A stretch of 64,000 nucleotides of DNA from Flammeovirgaceae bacterium (GTDB lineage: Bacteria > Bacteroidota > Bacteroidia > Cytophagales > Cyclobacteriaceae), in assembly GCA_021298015.1 (NCBI GenBank), contig JAJTGY010000019.1:1-64000 (forward strand), given 5' to 3'. Of this stretch, positions 45,194-52,951 are shown piece after piece. The notes beneath the pieces were generated by a model. That model searched no databases and was not told the DNA's origin. It saw only the letters and a program-made list of their open reading frames with translations. The translations under genes and the position numbers were made by a program. Each line of letters starts with the position of its first letter. The stretch's first letter is position 1.

Positions 45194-45709
45194 TAACTGC
45201 TTCAACACTCTCCGGACAAATTCTTCCCGTTGTTCATAGCTGCCGGTTACCCGGTCGAAGGAAATCCCCCGGCTGTTCAACTCACGTTCGAACAGGTGTA
45301 GCATATTCGCCCGTTGCGGGCGACTTCCCTGATCGCGCAGACCATCGGCAATCCAGGGCACATCCACATCAAAAAGGAAATAGTGATCATAACGCACTTG
45401 TTGCTCCAGCCTCACAAGCTCTTCGGGCACCTGACCAAGGTAGTGCCGCGAGTAGATCTGCGTAGTGATCAGGTCGGTGTCACAAATCAAAAGACGGTTT
45501 GCCCTTTTCAGTTTCTCAAAAACCCGGGCGGTCTGGGCCCGGCCGATCTGAAGGATTTCGTCCACTGAAAAGGCATTGGAGGTAACCAATTCCCGGGCCA
45601 CTTCCGGAACCCATTCGGTGCGAAACTCAGATGCCAGCCGGGCCGCCAAAGTTGATTTACCTGTGCTCTCCGGGCCATAAAAACACACGATCTTAATTCC
45701 ATCCATCAT
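45179..45709 (-). CDS. NadR-like nicotinamide riboside kinase (ATPase domain only)
   Basis: This 176-residue P-loop kinase matches the C-terminal kinase domain of NadR. Walker [14 protein letters not shown] (about 10-22), the VPEVARE segment (about 35-41) and [15 protein letters not shown] near the end are typical. It likely phosphorylates nicotinamide riboside to NMN in the cytoplasm, trapping vitamin brought in by PnuC, whose gene overlaps it by ATGA. No NMN adenylyltransferase or HTH domain is attached. Confidence 0.88.
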   Translation of the reverse strand: MMDGIKIVCFYGPESTGKSTLAARLASEFRTEWVPEVARELVTSNAFSVDEILQIGRAQTARVFEKLKRANRLLICDTDLITTQIYSRHYLGQVPEELVRLEQQVRYDHYFLFDVDVPWIADGLRDQGSRPQRANMLHLFERELNSRGISFDRVTGSYEQREEFVRRVLKQLLATP

Positions 45710-46377
45710 ACCACGGCATCGGGCACCTTGTAACGTTTGAATTCCTGGCGCCAGGTAAAAAATCCGTAGGCCGCCAGGAAGCAGAAGGCGAAATACAACA
45801 AACTGTACAACTTGATATCGCGCACAAAATAGAGGTAGGTGGCCACCACGTCAACCGCGATCCACATCAACCAACACTCCACTTTCTTTTGAATCATATA
45901 GTACGTGGCCACAACACTCAATACGGTGATAAACGAATCCACAAAGGGAGAAGCGCTAGGTTGCGTGAAAATTTCCGGCAACCAATGATGCAGGCGTTGG
46001 GCCAGGAAACCCAGTACAGCTGTTCCCGCCAGGGTAGTGCCGACTACAATCCACCCGTCACGTGCTTTCAACCAGCTGATCTTCAATTCGCTTTTGGTAT
46101 CTTCCTCAACCGGCTTCGGGTGAGTCCACCGCCACCAGCCCATGATGTTGGTAACAAAGAAGAAAATCTGAAGAAACATATCGGGGTAGAGGCGGACCTG
46201 ATAAAACAAAAAGAAGGAAAGGCTTACGTTGACTAACCCGGTTGGCCAACTCCAGACGTTAGCCCGGGCGGAAAGCCACACGGCAACAATTCCCGTCAAC
46301 CACCCGAGGGACTCGAGGTAACTAAGCTTATAGCCCAGCAGATTCAGAAAAATGTTCTCGTGATCCAGCCAAAACAT
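45706..46377 (-). CDS. pnuC: Nicotinamide riboside transporter PnuC
   Basis: This integral membrane facilitator is for nicotinamide riboside, an NAD precursor. The seven-TM pattern and the conserved ANVWSWPTGLVNVSLSFFLFY and WRWTHPKP segments match PnuC. Start: the ATG that overlaps the aldehyde dehydrogenase stop (TGATG), giving MFWLDHENIFLN and 223 residues; an upstream in-frame start would run into the dehydrogenase gene. The ATGA overlap with the NadR-like kinase indicates uptake coupled to phosphorylation. Confidence 0.93.
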   Translation of the reverse strand: MFWLDHENIFLNLLGYKLSYLESLGWLTGIVAVWLSARANVWSWPTGLVNVSLSFFLFYQVRLYPDMFLQIFFFVTNIMGWWRWTHPKPVEEDTKSELKISWLKARDGWIVVGTTLAGTAVLGFLAQRLHHWLPEIFTQPSASPFVDSFITVLSVVATYYMIQKKVECWLMWIAVDVVATYLYFVRDIKLYSLLYFAFCFLAAYGFFTWRQEFKRYKVPDAVV

Positions 46378-47819
46378 CACTTGAGCTTGATGCACACGTT
46401 CTTGGCTTCGGTAAAGAAGCGGAGCGCCTCCCAACCTCCTTCACGACCAACACCACTTTGCTTCATGCCACCGAAGGGTGTGCGCAGATCGCGCAACAAC
46501 CAACAATTCACCCACACGATACCGCACTTGATTTGTCCGGCCACCCGGTGTGCCCGTTTCAGGTTTTCCGTCCAAACCGTGGCGGCCAGGCCATAGGGCG
46601 TGCTGTTGGCCATCTCAACTGCGTCCTCTTCGCTGTCGAAGGGTACTAACGTCACGACCGGGCCAAAAATTTCCTCCTGGTTAGTTCGGCAGGTGTGTGA
46701 AAGCCCGGTAATCACAGTAGGCTCAACAAAAAATCCTTTCGGGTGTGTAGCCAGTTTCACGCGTTTACCTCCGGTGAGAATTTTGCCTCCCTCCTGCCTC
46801 GCCAATTCGATATAGGAAAGCACTTTCTCCAAATGTCCCTCCGATACCAAAGCGCCAAGGCGCGTCTGATCGCTCATCGGATCGCCCACGATCATTTCCT
46901 GTGTTTGGCGGACAAACTCCGCTGCAAACCGATCAAAAAGAGAACGTTCAACAAAAATCCGTGATCCACACAAGCATATCTCGCCTTGATTGGTAAAAGC
47001 GGCAGCTACCGATGTTTTGACGGCCATTTCAAAATCGCAATCGGCAAAAACCAGATTGGGATTCTTTCCGCCTAACTCCAGCGACAACTTCTTAAACATG
47101 GGGGCTGCTATTGCCGCAATTTTTTTTCCCGTCACCGTACCGCCTGTAAACGAGATTGCCGTAATGTCAGGGTGCTCAACTATGGCCTGTCCCGCCCGAC
47201 TACCCACACCATGAACAATGTTTAAAACACCAGGCGGTAATCCGGCTTCAGCACACAATTTCGAGAACAGGTAGGCCGTCATCGGTGTGAGCTCCGATGG
47301 TTTTGCCACTACCGTACAACCAGCCGCTAATGCGGGCGCAATTTTCCACGTGAACAAATACAGGGGTAGGTTCCACGGAGAGATGCAACCCACAACGCCT
47401 ACAGGTGTGCGAAGAGTATAGTTTATGGCCTCGCTGTCGGTAGCGTGCGCTTCGCTTGCAAAATGAATAATGCCCGTGGCAAAAAAGCGAAGATTAGCCG
47501 AGGCCCGCGGGATGTCCATAACACGAGCCAGTTTCACTGGTTTGCCCTGGTCCCGACTCTCTGCGCGTGACAATATCTCCAAATCGCGATCAATCAAGTC
47601 CGCCACTTTTAACAACAAATTGGCACGCTGCTGAACGGGCATTGCCGACCAGGCGGGAAAGGCTACCTGAGCCGCTTGAACAGCTGCGGCCACATCGCGT
47701 TCGTCCGAATCGGGCACGCGGCTATAAGCCTCACCGCGCGCGGGGTCGACATTGTCGAAAAAAAGCTTGCCGGTGGGGCCTACCCAATCACCGTCTATAT
47801 AGTTAAGAATGTCTGCCAT
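46377..47819 (-). CDS. Aldehyde dehydrogenase, probable 2-aminomuconic semialdehyde dehydrogenase
   Basis: This is an NAD-dependent enzyme predicted to oxidise 2-aminomuconate-6-semialdehyde in the kynurenine catabolic route. It has PWN (Asn150), FTGGTVTGK (about 224-232), the general base Glu248 in LELGGKNPN and catalytic Cys282 in NQGEICLCGSR, which is the form typical of AMSDH/ALDH8A1 and hydroxymuconic semialdehyde dehydrogenases. Length 480 is standard. The genes encoding 3-hydroxyanthranilate dioxygenase, kynureninase and kynurenine monooxygenase nearby support the assignment. The decarboxylase ACMSD needed before it is not in the window. Confidence 0.88.
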   Translation of the reverse strand: MADILNYIDGDWVGPTGKLFFDNVDPARGEAYSRVPDSDERDVAAAVQAAQVAFPAWSAMPVQQRANLLLKVADLIDRDLEILSRAESRDQGKPVKLARVMDIPRASANLRFFATGIIHFASEAHATDSEAINYTLRTPVGVVGCISPWNLPLYLFTWKIAPALAAGCTVVAKPSELTPMTAYLFSKLCAEAGLPPGVLNIVHGVGSRAGQAIVEHPDITAISFTGGTVTGKKIAAIAAPMFKKLSLELGGKNPNLVFADCDFEMAVKTSVAAAFTNQGEICLCGSRIFVERSLFDRFAAEFVRQTQEMIVGDPMSDQTRLGALVSEGHLEKVLSYIELARQEGGKILTGGKRVKLATHPKGFFVEPTVITGLSHTCRTNQEEIFGPVVTLVPFDSEEDAVEMANSTPYGLAATVWTENLKRAHRVAGQIKCGIVWVNCWLLRDLRTPFGGMKQSGVGREGGWEALRFFTEAKNVCIKLK

Positions 47820-47879
47820 TACCGTTTAATTCATCGAAGAAAAGTAATCAAAAGATGCCACCAGGGGCAACCCGGCAGA

Positions 47880-48665
47880 TCAGAGCGACCCGGTGCGCCC
47901 ACCATCCACCGGAAGGTTAATGCCGTTGATGTATCCGGCTGCGGGCGATGCCAAAAAGGCCACAGCTGCGGCCACTTCAGCAGCTTCTGCAATTCTTCCT
48001 GCAGGAATCTCTCGTTCCATTTCACGCTGGGCGTCTGCCAGTGATTTGCCGGACTTTTCCGCATTGTTGCGAATAAGGGCCTGCAATCGACCGGTCATCG
48101 TGGCACCCGGTAAAACGTTGTTGACGGTAATGCCATCGGCTGCCAATTCGACCGAGAGTGTTTTGGCCCAATTTGCCACAGCACCCCGAATGGTATTGGA
48201 TACGCCCAGGTTGCGAAGTGGAATTTTGACTGAAGTCGAAATGATGTTGATAACCCGCCCGTACTTTTCCTCCTTCATGCCGGGCACCACGGCCTGTGTG
48301 ATCATTTGATTACAAATCAGGTGGGCCGAGAAGGCCCGCAAGAATTCTTCAGGCGATGCCGTTAATGCAGGACCGGGCGAAGGTCCCCCTGTATTATTAA
48401 CCAGTATATGAACCCTATGATTCTGCATAAAATCCCCGATGCGCAGTCTGACCTCATGGGTAGAGTTAAAGTCGGCCACTACATAATTGTGGCGTTGCCC
48501 CGGCTTGGATGGCAGTTCAGCCACGGTCTGTTCCAGTTTCTGCTGATCGCGGGCCACCAGCGTAACATGCGCCCCCAGTTGGGCGAGTTCAATTGCCGAA
48601 GCCTTGCCAATGCCCTGGGTGCTGCCGCACACCATGGCCCGTTTACCGGTCAAATCCAGATTCAT
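47880..48665 (-). CDS. Non-canonical SDR-family protein in the kynurenine cluster
   Basis: This is a Rossmann-fold protein of 261 residues with the cofactor motif CGSTQGIG (13-20), NNTGG (90-94), Ser143 in INIISTS and the PGATMTGRL region. The expected catalytic YxxxK is replaced by SNTIR: Ser156 in place of Tyr and Arg160 in place of Lys. It may therefore bind NAD(P) but not act as an ordinary ketone reductase. It is the first gene of the minus-strand arm, 60 bases before the aldehyde dehydrogenase, and divergent (49 bases) from the 3-hydroxyanthranilate dioxygenase gene. Its reaction is unknown. Confidence 0.85.
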   Translation of the reverse strand: MNLDLTGKRAMVCGSTQGIGKASAIELAQLGAHVTLVARDQQKLEQTVAELPSKPGQRHNYVVADFNSTHEVRLRIGDFMQNHRVHILVNNTGGPSPGPALTASPEEFLRAFSAHLICNQMITQAVVPGMKEEKYGRVINIISTSVKIPLRNLGVSNTIRGAVANWAKTLSVELAADGITVNNVLPGATMTGRLQALIRNNAEKSGKSLADAQREMEREIPAGRIAEAAEVAAAVAFLASPAAGYINGINLPVDGGRTGSL

Positions 48666-48714
48666 ATAAATTGTGTGCGAATTTGGTACCTTACTTTCGA
48701 TTTAATGTACAAAT

Positions 48715-49242
48715 ATGGCAATCCGCAGACCGTTCAACCTACATCAGTGGATAAAAGATAACCGGCACCTTCTGAAACCTCCGGTGAGTAATAAAAATCT
48801 TTACGCTGATGCCGGTGATTACATCGTCATGATCGTGGCCGGCCCAAATGCCCGGAAAGACTACCATTACAACGAAACCGAAGAGTTGTACTATCAACTG
48901 GAAGGCAACATTACAGTCAAAATTCAGGAGGATGGCAAAGCCGTGGAGATTCCGATCAATGAAGGAGACATGTTTCTGCTCCCTGCGCGGGTTCCGCACT
49001 CTCCTATCCGCACACCCAACTCCATCGGGCTTGTCATTGAGTGCAAACGGGCATCGGCTGAAGATGATGGTTTGATGTGGTTTTGCGAAAAATGTAACCA
49101 TAAACTGCACGAGTACAAGTTCCATCTGCACAACATTGAGACGGATTTTATTCCCCGCTTCCGCGAATTTTATGGATCGACTCAACTGCGCACATGTAAG
49201 AAATGCGGAACCGTGATGGAGGCTGATCCACGGTTTGTGTAG
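48715..49242 (+). CDS. nbaC: 3-hydroxyanthranilate 3,4-dioxygenase
   Basis: It opens the ring of 3-hydroxyanthranilate to 2-amino-3-carboxymuconate semialdehyde, the branch point to quinolinate/NAD or to catabolism. The 175-residue cupin has the iron ligands His51, Glu57 (HYNETEE) and His95 (RVPHSP), substrate arginines Arg47 and Arg99, and the rubredoxin-like iron site Cys124/Cys127 and Cys161/Cys164 of the bacterial type. All key residues are intact. It starts the plus-strand arm of the divergent kynurenine cluster and precedes the DinB gene by 2 bases. Confidence 0.95.
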   Translation: MAIRRPFNLHQWIKDNRHLLKPPVSNKNLYADAGDYIVMIVAGPNARKDYHYNETEELYYQLEGNITVKIQEDGKAVEIPINEGDMFLLPARVPHSPIRTPNSIGLVIECKRASAEDDGLMWFCEKCNHKLHEYKFHLHNIETDFIPRFREFYGSTQLRTCKKCGTVMEADPRFV

Positions 49243-49244
49243 CC

Positions 49245-49745
49245 ATGCGAATACAGGAACTTCAGCGTTTGCTTGAAGATACCCACAACCGCTTTGTTGA
49301 AGCGCTGGGCGAGCACACCTTGGATGGCGATCGCCCCAGAATTGCCGGCAAATGGTCGCCCGCTCAGCAGGCTGACCACCTTTACCGAAGTATTCGCCCG
49401 GTGAACCTGGCTTTTGCGATGCCTGAATTCTTGTTGCGCCTGCTGTTTGGTCGTGCTAACCGACCATCCCGTTCCTATGATGAGGTAGTCGAAAAGTACA
49501 AGCGCAAACTGGCGGAAGGTGGCCGCGCCTCGGGCGTCTTCCTACCTGGGTCACCACCACTATCAACCAGCGGATCTCGTATTCGACACGTTGCCCGCCA
49601 ATTGACCAACCGCGTGGGGCGCTGCTCGGAGGAAAAGCTTGACCGCCTTCTGCTGCCGCACCCGCTCCTGGGTAAACTGACGTTACGCGAAATGATTTAT
49701 TTTACCGCCTACCATGCTGAACATCACCGCCTTCAATTGAGTTAA
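49245..49745 (+). CDS. DinB-superfamily putative metal-binding protein
   Basis: The 166-residue four-helix protein belongs to the DinB/YfiT group. The expected metal triad is visible as His45 (QQADHLYRS), His157 and His161 (YHAEHHRLQ). Members include thiol transferases and putative hydrolases, and many have no known role. It is sandwiched with a 2-base gap between 3-hydroxyanthranilate dioxygenase and, 21 bases on, kynureninase, so it is translated with the pathway. An enzymatic step in the pathway is possible but cannot be read from the sequence. Confidence 0.82.
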   Translation: MRIQELQRLLEDTHNRFVEALGEHTLDGDRPRIAGKWSPAQQADHLYRSIRPVNLAFAMPEFLLRLLFGRANRPSRSYDEVVEKYKRKLAEGGRASGVFLPGSPPLSTSGSRIRHVARQLTNRVGRCSEEKLDRLLLPHPLLGKLTLREMIYFTAYHAEHHRLQLS

Positions 49746-49766
49746 TCACGTAATCAGCTACACGGA

Positions 49767-51041
49767 ATGTCCTCTTTTCAGAACTCCCTCCGCTATGCCA
49801 GACAGCAAGACCGGCTCGACCCGCTGCGCTCGTTTCGGTCCCAATTCCATCTGCCCAAAAGCAACGGGAAAAGCTGTATATACCTTTGCGGCAACTCGCT
49901 TGGGCTTCAACCCCGACTTACGCAGGACTTTGTCCAGCAAGAGCTTTCCGATTGGGCCAAGTTGGGTGTCGAGGGTCACTTTCATGCTCATCGGCCCTGG
50001 CTACATTACCACAAGTTCAGCAAGAAGTCGCTGGCCCGGCTGGTGGGTGCCCGGCCCACCGAGGTGGTCTCGATGAATCAACTGACCGTTAATCTGCATT
50101 TGTTGCTGGCCTCCTTCTACCAGCCAACCCCGGGGCGATACAAGATTTTAACAGAGGCGCATGCCTTCTCGTCCGATCAATATGCAGTGGAGTCTCAATT
50201 GAAATGGCACGGAATAAATCCTGGATTGGGCTGGGTGGAGTTAAAGCCCCGGCCAGGCGAACATACGCTGCGCACAGCAGACATTCTGGACGCCATCCAA
50301 GATCACGGAGACTCACTGGCCGTGGTCTTGTTGGGTGCCGTTCAATATTATTCAGGGCAGTTTTTTGATGTTAAGGCGATCACACATGCCGCCCACCAGG
50401 TGGGTGCATTTGCCGGTTTTGATCTCGCCCATGCCATTGGAAATGTTCCGCTTGCTCTCCATGATCATAACGTTGACTTTGCGGTCTGGTGCAGTTACAA
50501 GTATCTCAACTCAGGCCCCGGAGGCATGGCCGGTGCTTTTGTTCACGACCGGCACGGATCGAACGCCAACCTGCCGCGGCTCGCGGGCTGGTGGGGCCAT
50601 AACGAGAAGGAACGTTTTCAGATGAAGAAAGGATTCGTTCCCATGCCAGGCGCGGACGGCTGGCAGGTTTCCAATTTCCCGGTACTCAGCGGGGCAGCTC
50701 ACCTGGCTTCACTCAGGATTTTTGACCAGGCCGGAATCAAGGCATTGCGAAAAAAAAGTACCAAACTCACCGGGTATCTGGAGTTTCTATTGCAGAGCCT
50801 GCCACAAGCCGATTCATTTTTCTCGATCATTACCCCTGCCGAGGAAGAGCAGCGGGGCTGCCAGCTTTCGATCTTAATGAAGCAAAATGGAAAAAAGGTG
50901 TTTGACCGGTTAACCCGCAAGGGCGTTATGGCAGACTGGCGAGAGCCGGATGTCATTCGGGTGGCCCCTGTACCCTTGTACAATTCCTTCGAAGATGTTT
51001 TTCGGTTTGTTGAGTTATTTAGGACAGCGATTTCCCGATAA
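49767..51041 (+). CDS. kynU: Kynureninase
   Basis: This PLP enzyme cleaves 3-hydroxykynurenine (or kynurenine) to 3-hydroxyanthranilate (or anthranilate) and alanine. It has CGNSLGLQPR (about 41-50), the PLP Asp219 in GFDLAHAIGN and the PLP lysine Lys245 in WCSYKYLNSGPGG. Length 424 is normal. The RAYT gene begins only 5 bases after its stop, separating it from its pathway partner kmo. Confidence 0.96.
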   Translation: MSSFQNSLRYARQQDRLDPLRSFRSQFHLPKSNGKSCIYLCGNSLGLQPRLTQDFVQQELSDWAKLGVEGHFHAHRPWLHYHKFSKKSLARLVGARPTEVVSMNQLTVNLHLLLASFYQPTPGRYKILTEAHAFSSDQYAVESQLKWHGINPGLGWVELKPRPGEHTLRTADILDAIQDHGDSLAVVLLGAVQYYSGQFFDVKAITHAAHQVGAFAGFDLAHAIGNVPLALHDHNVDFAVWCSYKYLNSGPGGMAGAFVHDRHGSNANLPRLAGWWGHNEKERFQMKKGFVPMPGADGWQVSNFPVLSGAAHLASLRIFDQAGIKALRKKSTKLTGYLEFLLQSLPQADSFFSIITPAEEEQRGCQLSILMKQNGKKVFDRLTRKGVMADWREPDVIRVAPVPLYNSFEDVFRFVELFRTAISR

Positions 51042-51046
51042 CGGCC

Positions 51047-51631
51047 ATGCGTTTTGTAGAAAACTCGATATACCATATTTACAATCGTAGTTTTAATAGG
51101 ATGACAGTCTTTCAAAAACCGCGGCACTATGAGTTTTTCCTACATAAATTAGTAACACTGAATTCAATCACTGATGTTTTGGCATATTGTATCATGCCTG
51201 ACCATTTTCACGTGATGGTTTACGTCCGACAAGATGGCCAAGCCACCCGTCAGACCGCTCAAAGCGGTCAGACGGGTATGCAAGCGTTAAGCAGGAGAAT
51301 AGGCACGGTACTAAGTTCCTACACACGGGGTCTGAATAAGGAGTCTAATCGAAAAGGCTCGCTTTTTCAACCCAAAACAAAATCGAAGGAACTTGAAAGG
51401 CTTGAGGATTGTGTTTCGTGCTTCCATTATATACATAGAAATCCTGTAAAGGGCGGGCTAGTCAACGACCCTCGGGAGTGGCCATACTCATCATTCACTG
51501 AATTTTACAACAACAAAGTGAAAGTATGCAACCTTTCTGTTGCCCGAGAGCTGCTTGATTTGCCACGGGACCCGATAGTTTTCATTTCACAATATGAGCT
51601 TTCAAAAGATTACACCGTTGAACTCGAATAA
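51047..51631 (+). CDS. REP-associated tyrosine transposase (RAYT, IS200-like Y1 family)
   Basis: This is a single-strand HUH nuclease related to IS200/IS605 transposases; RAYTs act on REP hairpins. The N-terminal YHIYNRSFNRM segment, HUH motif His53-Phe-His55 (MPDHFHVMVYV) and candidate catalytic Tyr128 (FHYIHRNPVKGG) are intact, so it may be active. The 194-residue gene is visibly more AT-rich than its neighbours, a sign of transfer. It sits between kynU and kmo and overlaps the kmo start by 38 bases. A REP-like hairpin lies inside its coding sequence (residues about 67-77). Confidence 0.9.
   Translation: MRFVENSIYHIYNRSFNRMTVFQKPRHYEFFLHKLVTLNSITDVLAYCIMPDHFHVMVYVRQDGQATRQTAQSGQTGMQALSRRIGTVLSSYTRGLNKESNRKGSLFQPKTKSKELERLEDCVSCFHYIHRNPVKGGLVNDPREWPYSSFTEFYNNKVKVCNLSVARELLDLPRDPIVFISQYELSKDYTVELE
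51245..51277. repeat. REP-like hairpin inside the RAYT gene
   Basis: Two 15-base arms, ACCCGTCAGACCGCT (51245-51259) and AGCGGTCAGACGGGT (51263-51277), are inverted repeats with one central A/A mismatch and a 3-base loop. The second arm shares GTCAGACGG with the complement of the repeat at 27431-27443. It is translated in frame as RQTAQSGQTG. It is a candidate recognition hairpin for the RAYT itself. Confidence 0.7.
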
Positions 51632-52949
51632 ACACGTGGCCATCGTGGGTGCCGGATTGGTGGGTTCTTTACTGGCCATTTATCTCCGCAAACGTGGCTA
51701 CCGCATCAGCGTTTTCGAGCGCAGGCCGGATATGCGCAGCAACCGGCTGGACAGTGGACGCTCCATCAATCTGGCATTAAGCAATCGCGGCATTCGTGCC
51801 CTTCACGAAGTGGGGTTGGAGGATTTGCTGCGCCAAAACGCGATACCTATGCACGGCCGCATGATGCATGACGTTCGCGGTCAACTCACGTATCAACCCT
51901 ACGGAACGGATGGACAGTACATCAACTCGGTTTCGCGTGGCGGCCTGAACAAGGTACTGATGACAGAAGCGGAAAGCCAGGGCGCACAATTGTATTTCGA
52001 GCATCGTTGCTTACAGGTTGATTTAAGCAACACCGCGCTGACATTTCAGCATGAACCCACAAACACCCAGGCGTTTGATTACATCATCGGGGCAGATGGT
52101 GCATTCTCGGCCGCGCGCGGCATGATGCAATTCTCCGACCGATATGATTTCTCGCAAGACTACATTGAGCATGGTTACAAGGAGCTAACACTGCCCGCGG
52201 GTGACGGGCAGGTTTTTCAAATGGAAAAGAATGCCCTGCATATATGGCCACGCGAACGATACATGTTGATTGCTTTGCCTAACCCGGACGCCACCTTCAC
52301 GTGCACCTTGTTCTTTCCTTTTGAAGGAGATCCATCCTTTGCCACCCTGGCTACATCCCGGGCCGTATCGGAATTCTTCAAAAATCAGTTTACCGATATA
52401 GCCGACCGTATGCCTCACCTTCAGGATGAGTTTTTCGCGAATCCCACGGGATCGTTGGTTACCATGCGTTGCTATCCGTGGGTGCGAAACCGAACACTGC
52501 TGATTGGTGATGCCGCCCACGCCATTGTTCCGTTCTTTGGCCAGGGCATGAATGCGGGCTTTGAGGACTGCCGCGTGCTGAATGATCTGTTGACGCAATA
52601 CAACGATCGTTGGGAAGATGTATTGCCAGCCTTCCAGCAGCAGCGAAAACCAGACGCGGATGCTATTGCACAACTTGCCCTCGATAACTTTGTTGAAATG
52701 CGCGATCTGGTGGCTGATGCCGATTTCCTGCTTCGAAAGAAAATTGAGGCGCGCTTGCATCAGCTGTACCCCAGCCGATGGATACCGCTATACTCGATGG
52801 TCACGTTCCACGACAATATCCGGTATTCGGATGCCTATGCAATCGGCCAACGACAGAAGAAAATCATGGATCGCGTAATGGCCACCCCCGGCATTGCCCA
52901 GACGTGGGAGTCTGTCAACTTTGAATCAATTGTAAATCAGCTCAACTAA
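51594..52949 (+). CDS. kmo: Kynurenine 3-monooxygenase
   Basis: This FAD/NADPH hydroxylase converts kynurenine to 3-hydroxykynurenine. It has the FAD motif VAIVGAGLVGSLLA (about 15-28), the DGAFSAAR segment (about 170) and the second FAD motif LIGDAAHAIVPFFGQGMNAG (about 303-322). Length 451 is normal. The first dozen residues (MSFQKITPLNSN) are encoded within the end of the RAYT gene. After the RAYT stop no start codon exists before the Rossmann core except a GTG that is too close, so translation must begin inside the RAYT. The two-base gap to the convergent MltF-like gene leaves no terminator. Confidence 0.94.
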   Translation: MSFQKITPLNSNKHVAIVGAGLVGSLLAIYLRKRGYRISVFERRPDMRSNRLDSGRSINLALSNRGIRALHEVGLEDLLRQNAIPMHGRMMHDVRGQLTYQPYGTDGQYINSVSRGGLNKVLMTEAESQGAQLYFEHRCLQVDLSNTALTFQHEPTNTQAFDYIIGADGAFSAARGMMQFSDRYDFSQDYIEHGYKELTLPAGDGQVFQMEKNALHIWPRERYMLIALPNPDATFTCTLFFPFEGDPSFATLATSRAVSEFFKNQFTDIADRMPHLQDEFFANPTGSLVTMRCYPWVRNRTLLIGDAAHAIVPFFGQGMNAGFEDCRVLNDLLTQYNDRWEDVLPAFQQQRKPDADAIAQLALDNFVEMRDLVADADFLLRKKIEARLHQLYPSRWIPLYSMVTFHDNIRYSDAYAIGQRQKKIMDRVMATPGIAQTWESVNFESIVNQLN

Positions 52950-52951
52950 AA

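Noticed and set aside
51245-51277. Hairpin inside the RAYT gene considered as a terminator
   Set aside because: No T tract on either strand and it lies mid-gene in frame; better explained as a REP-like repeat.
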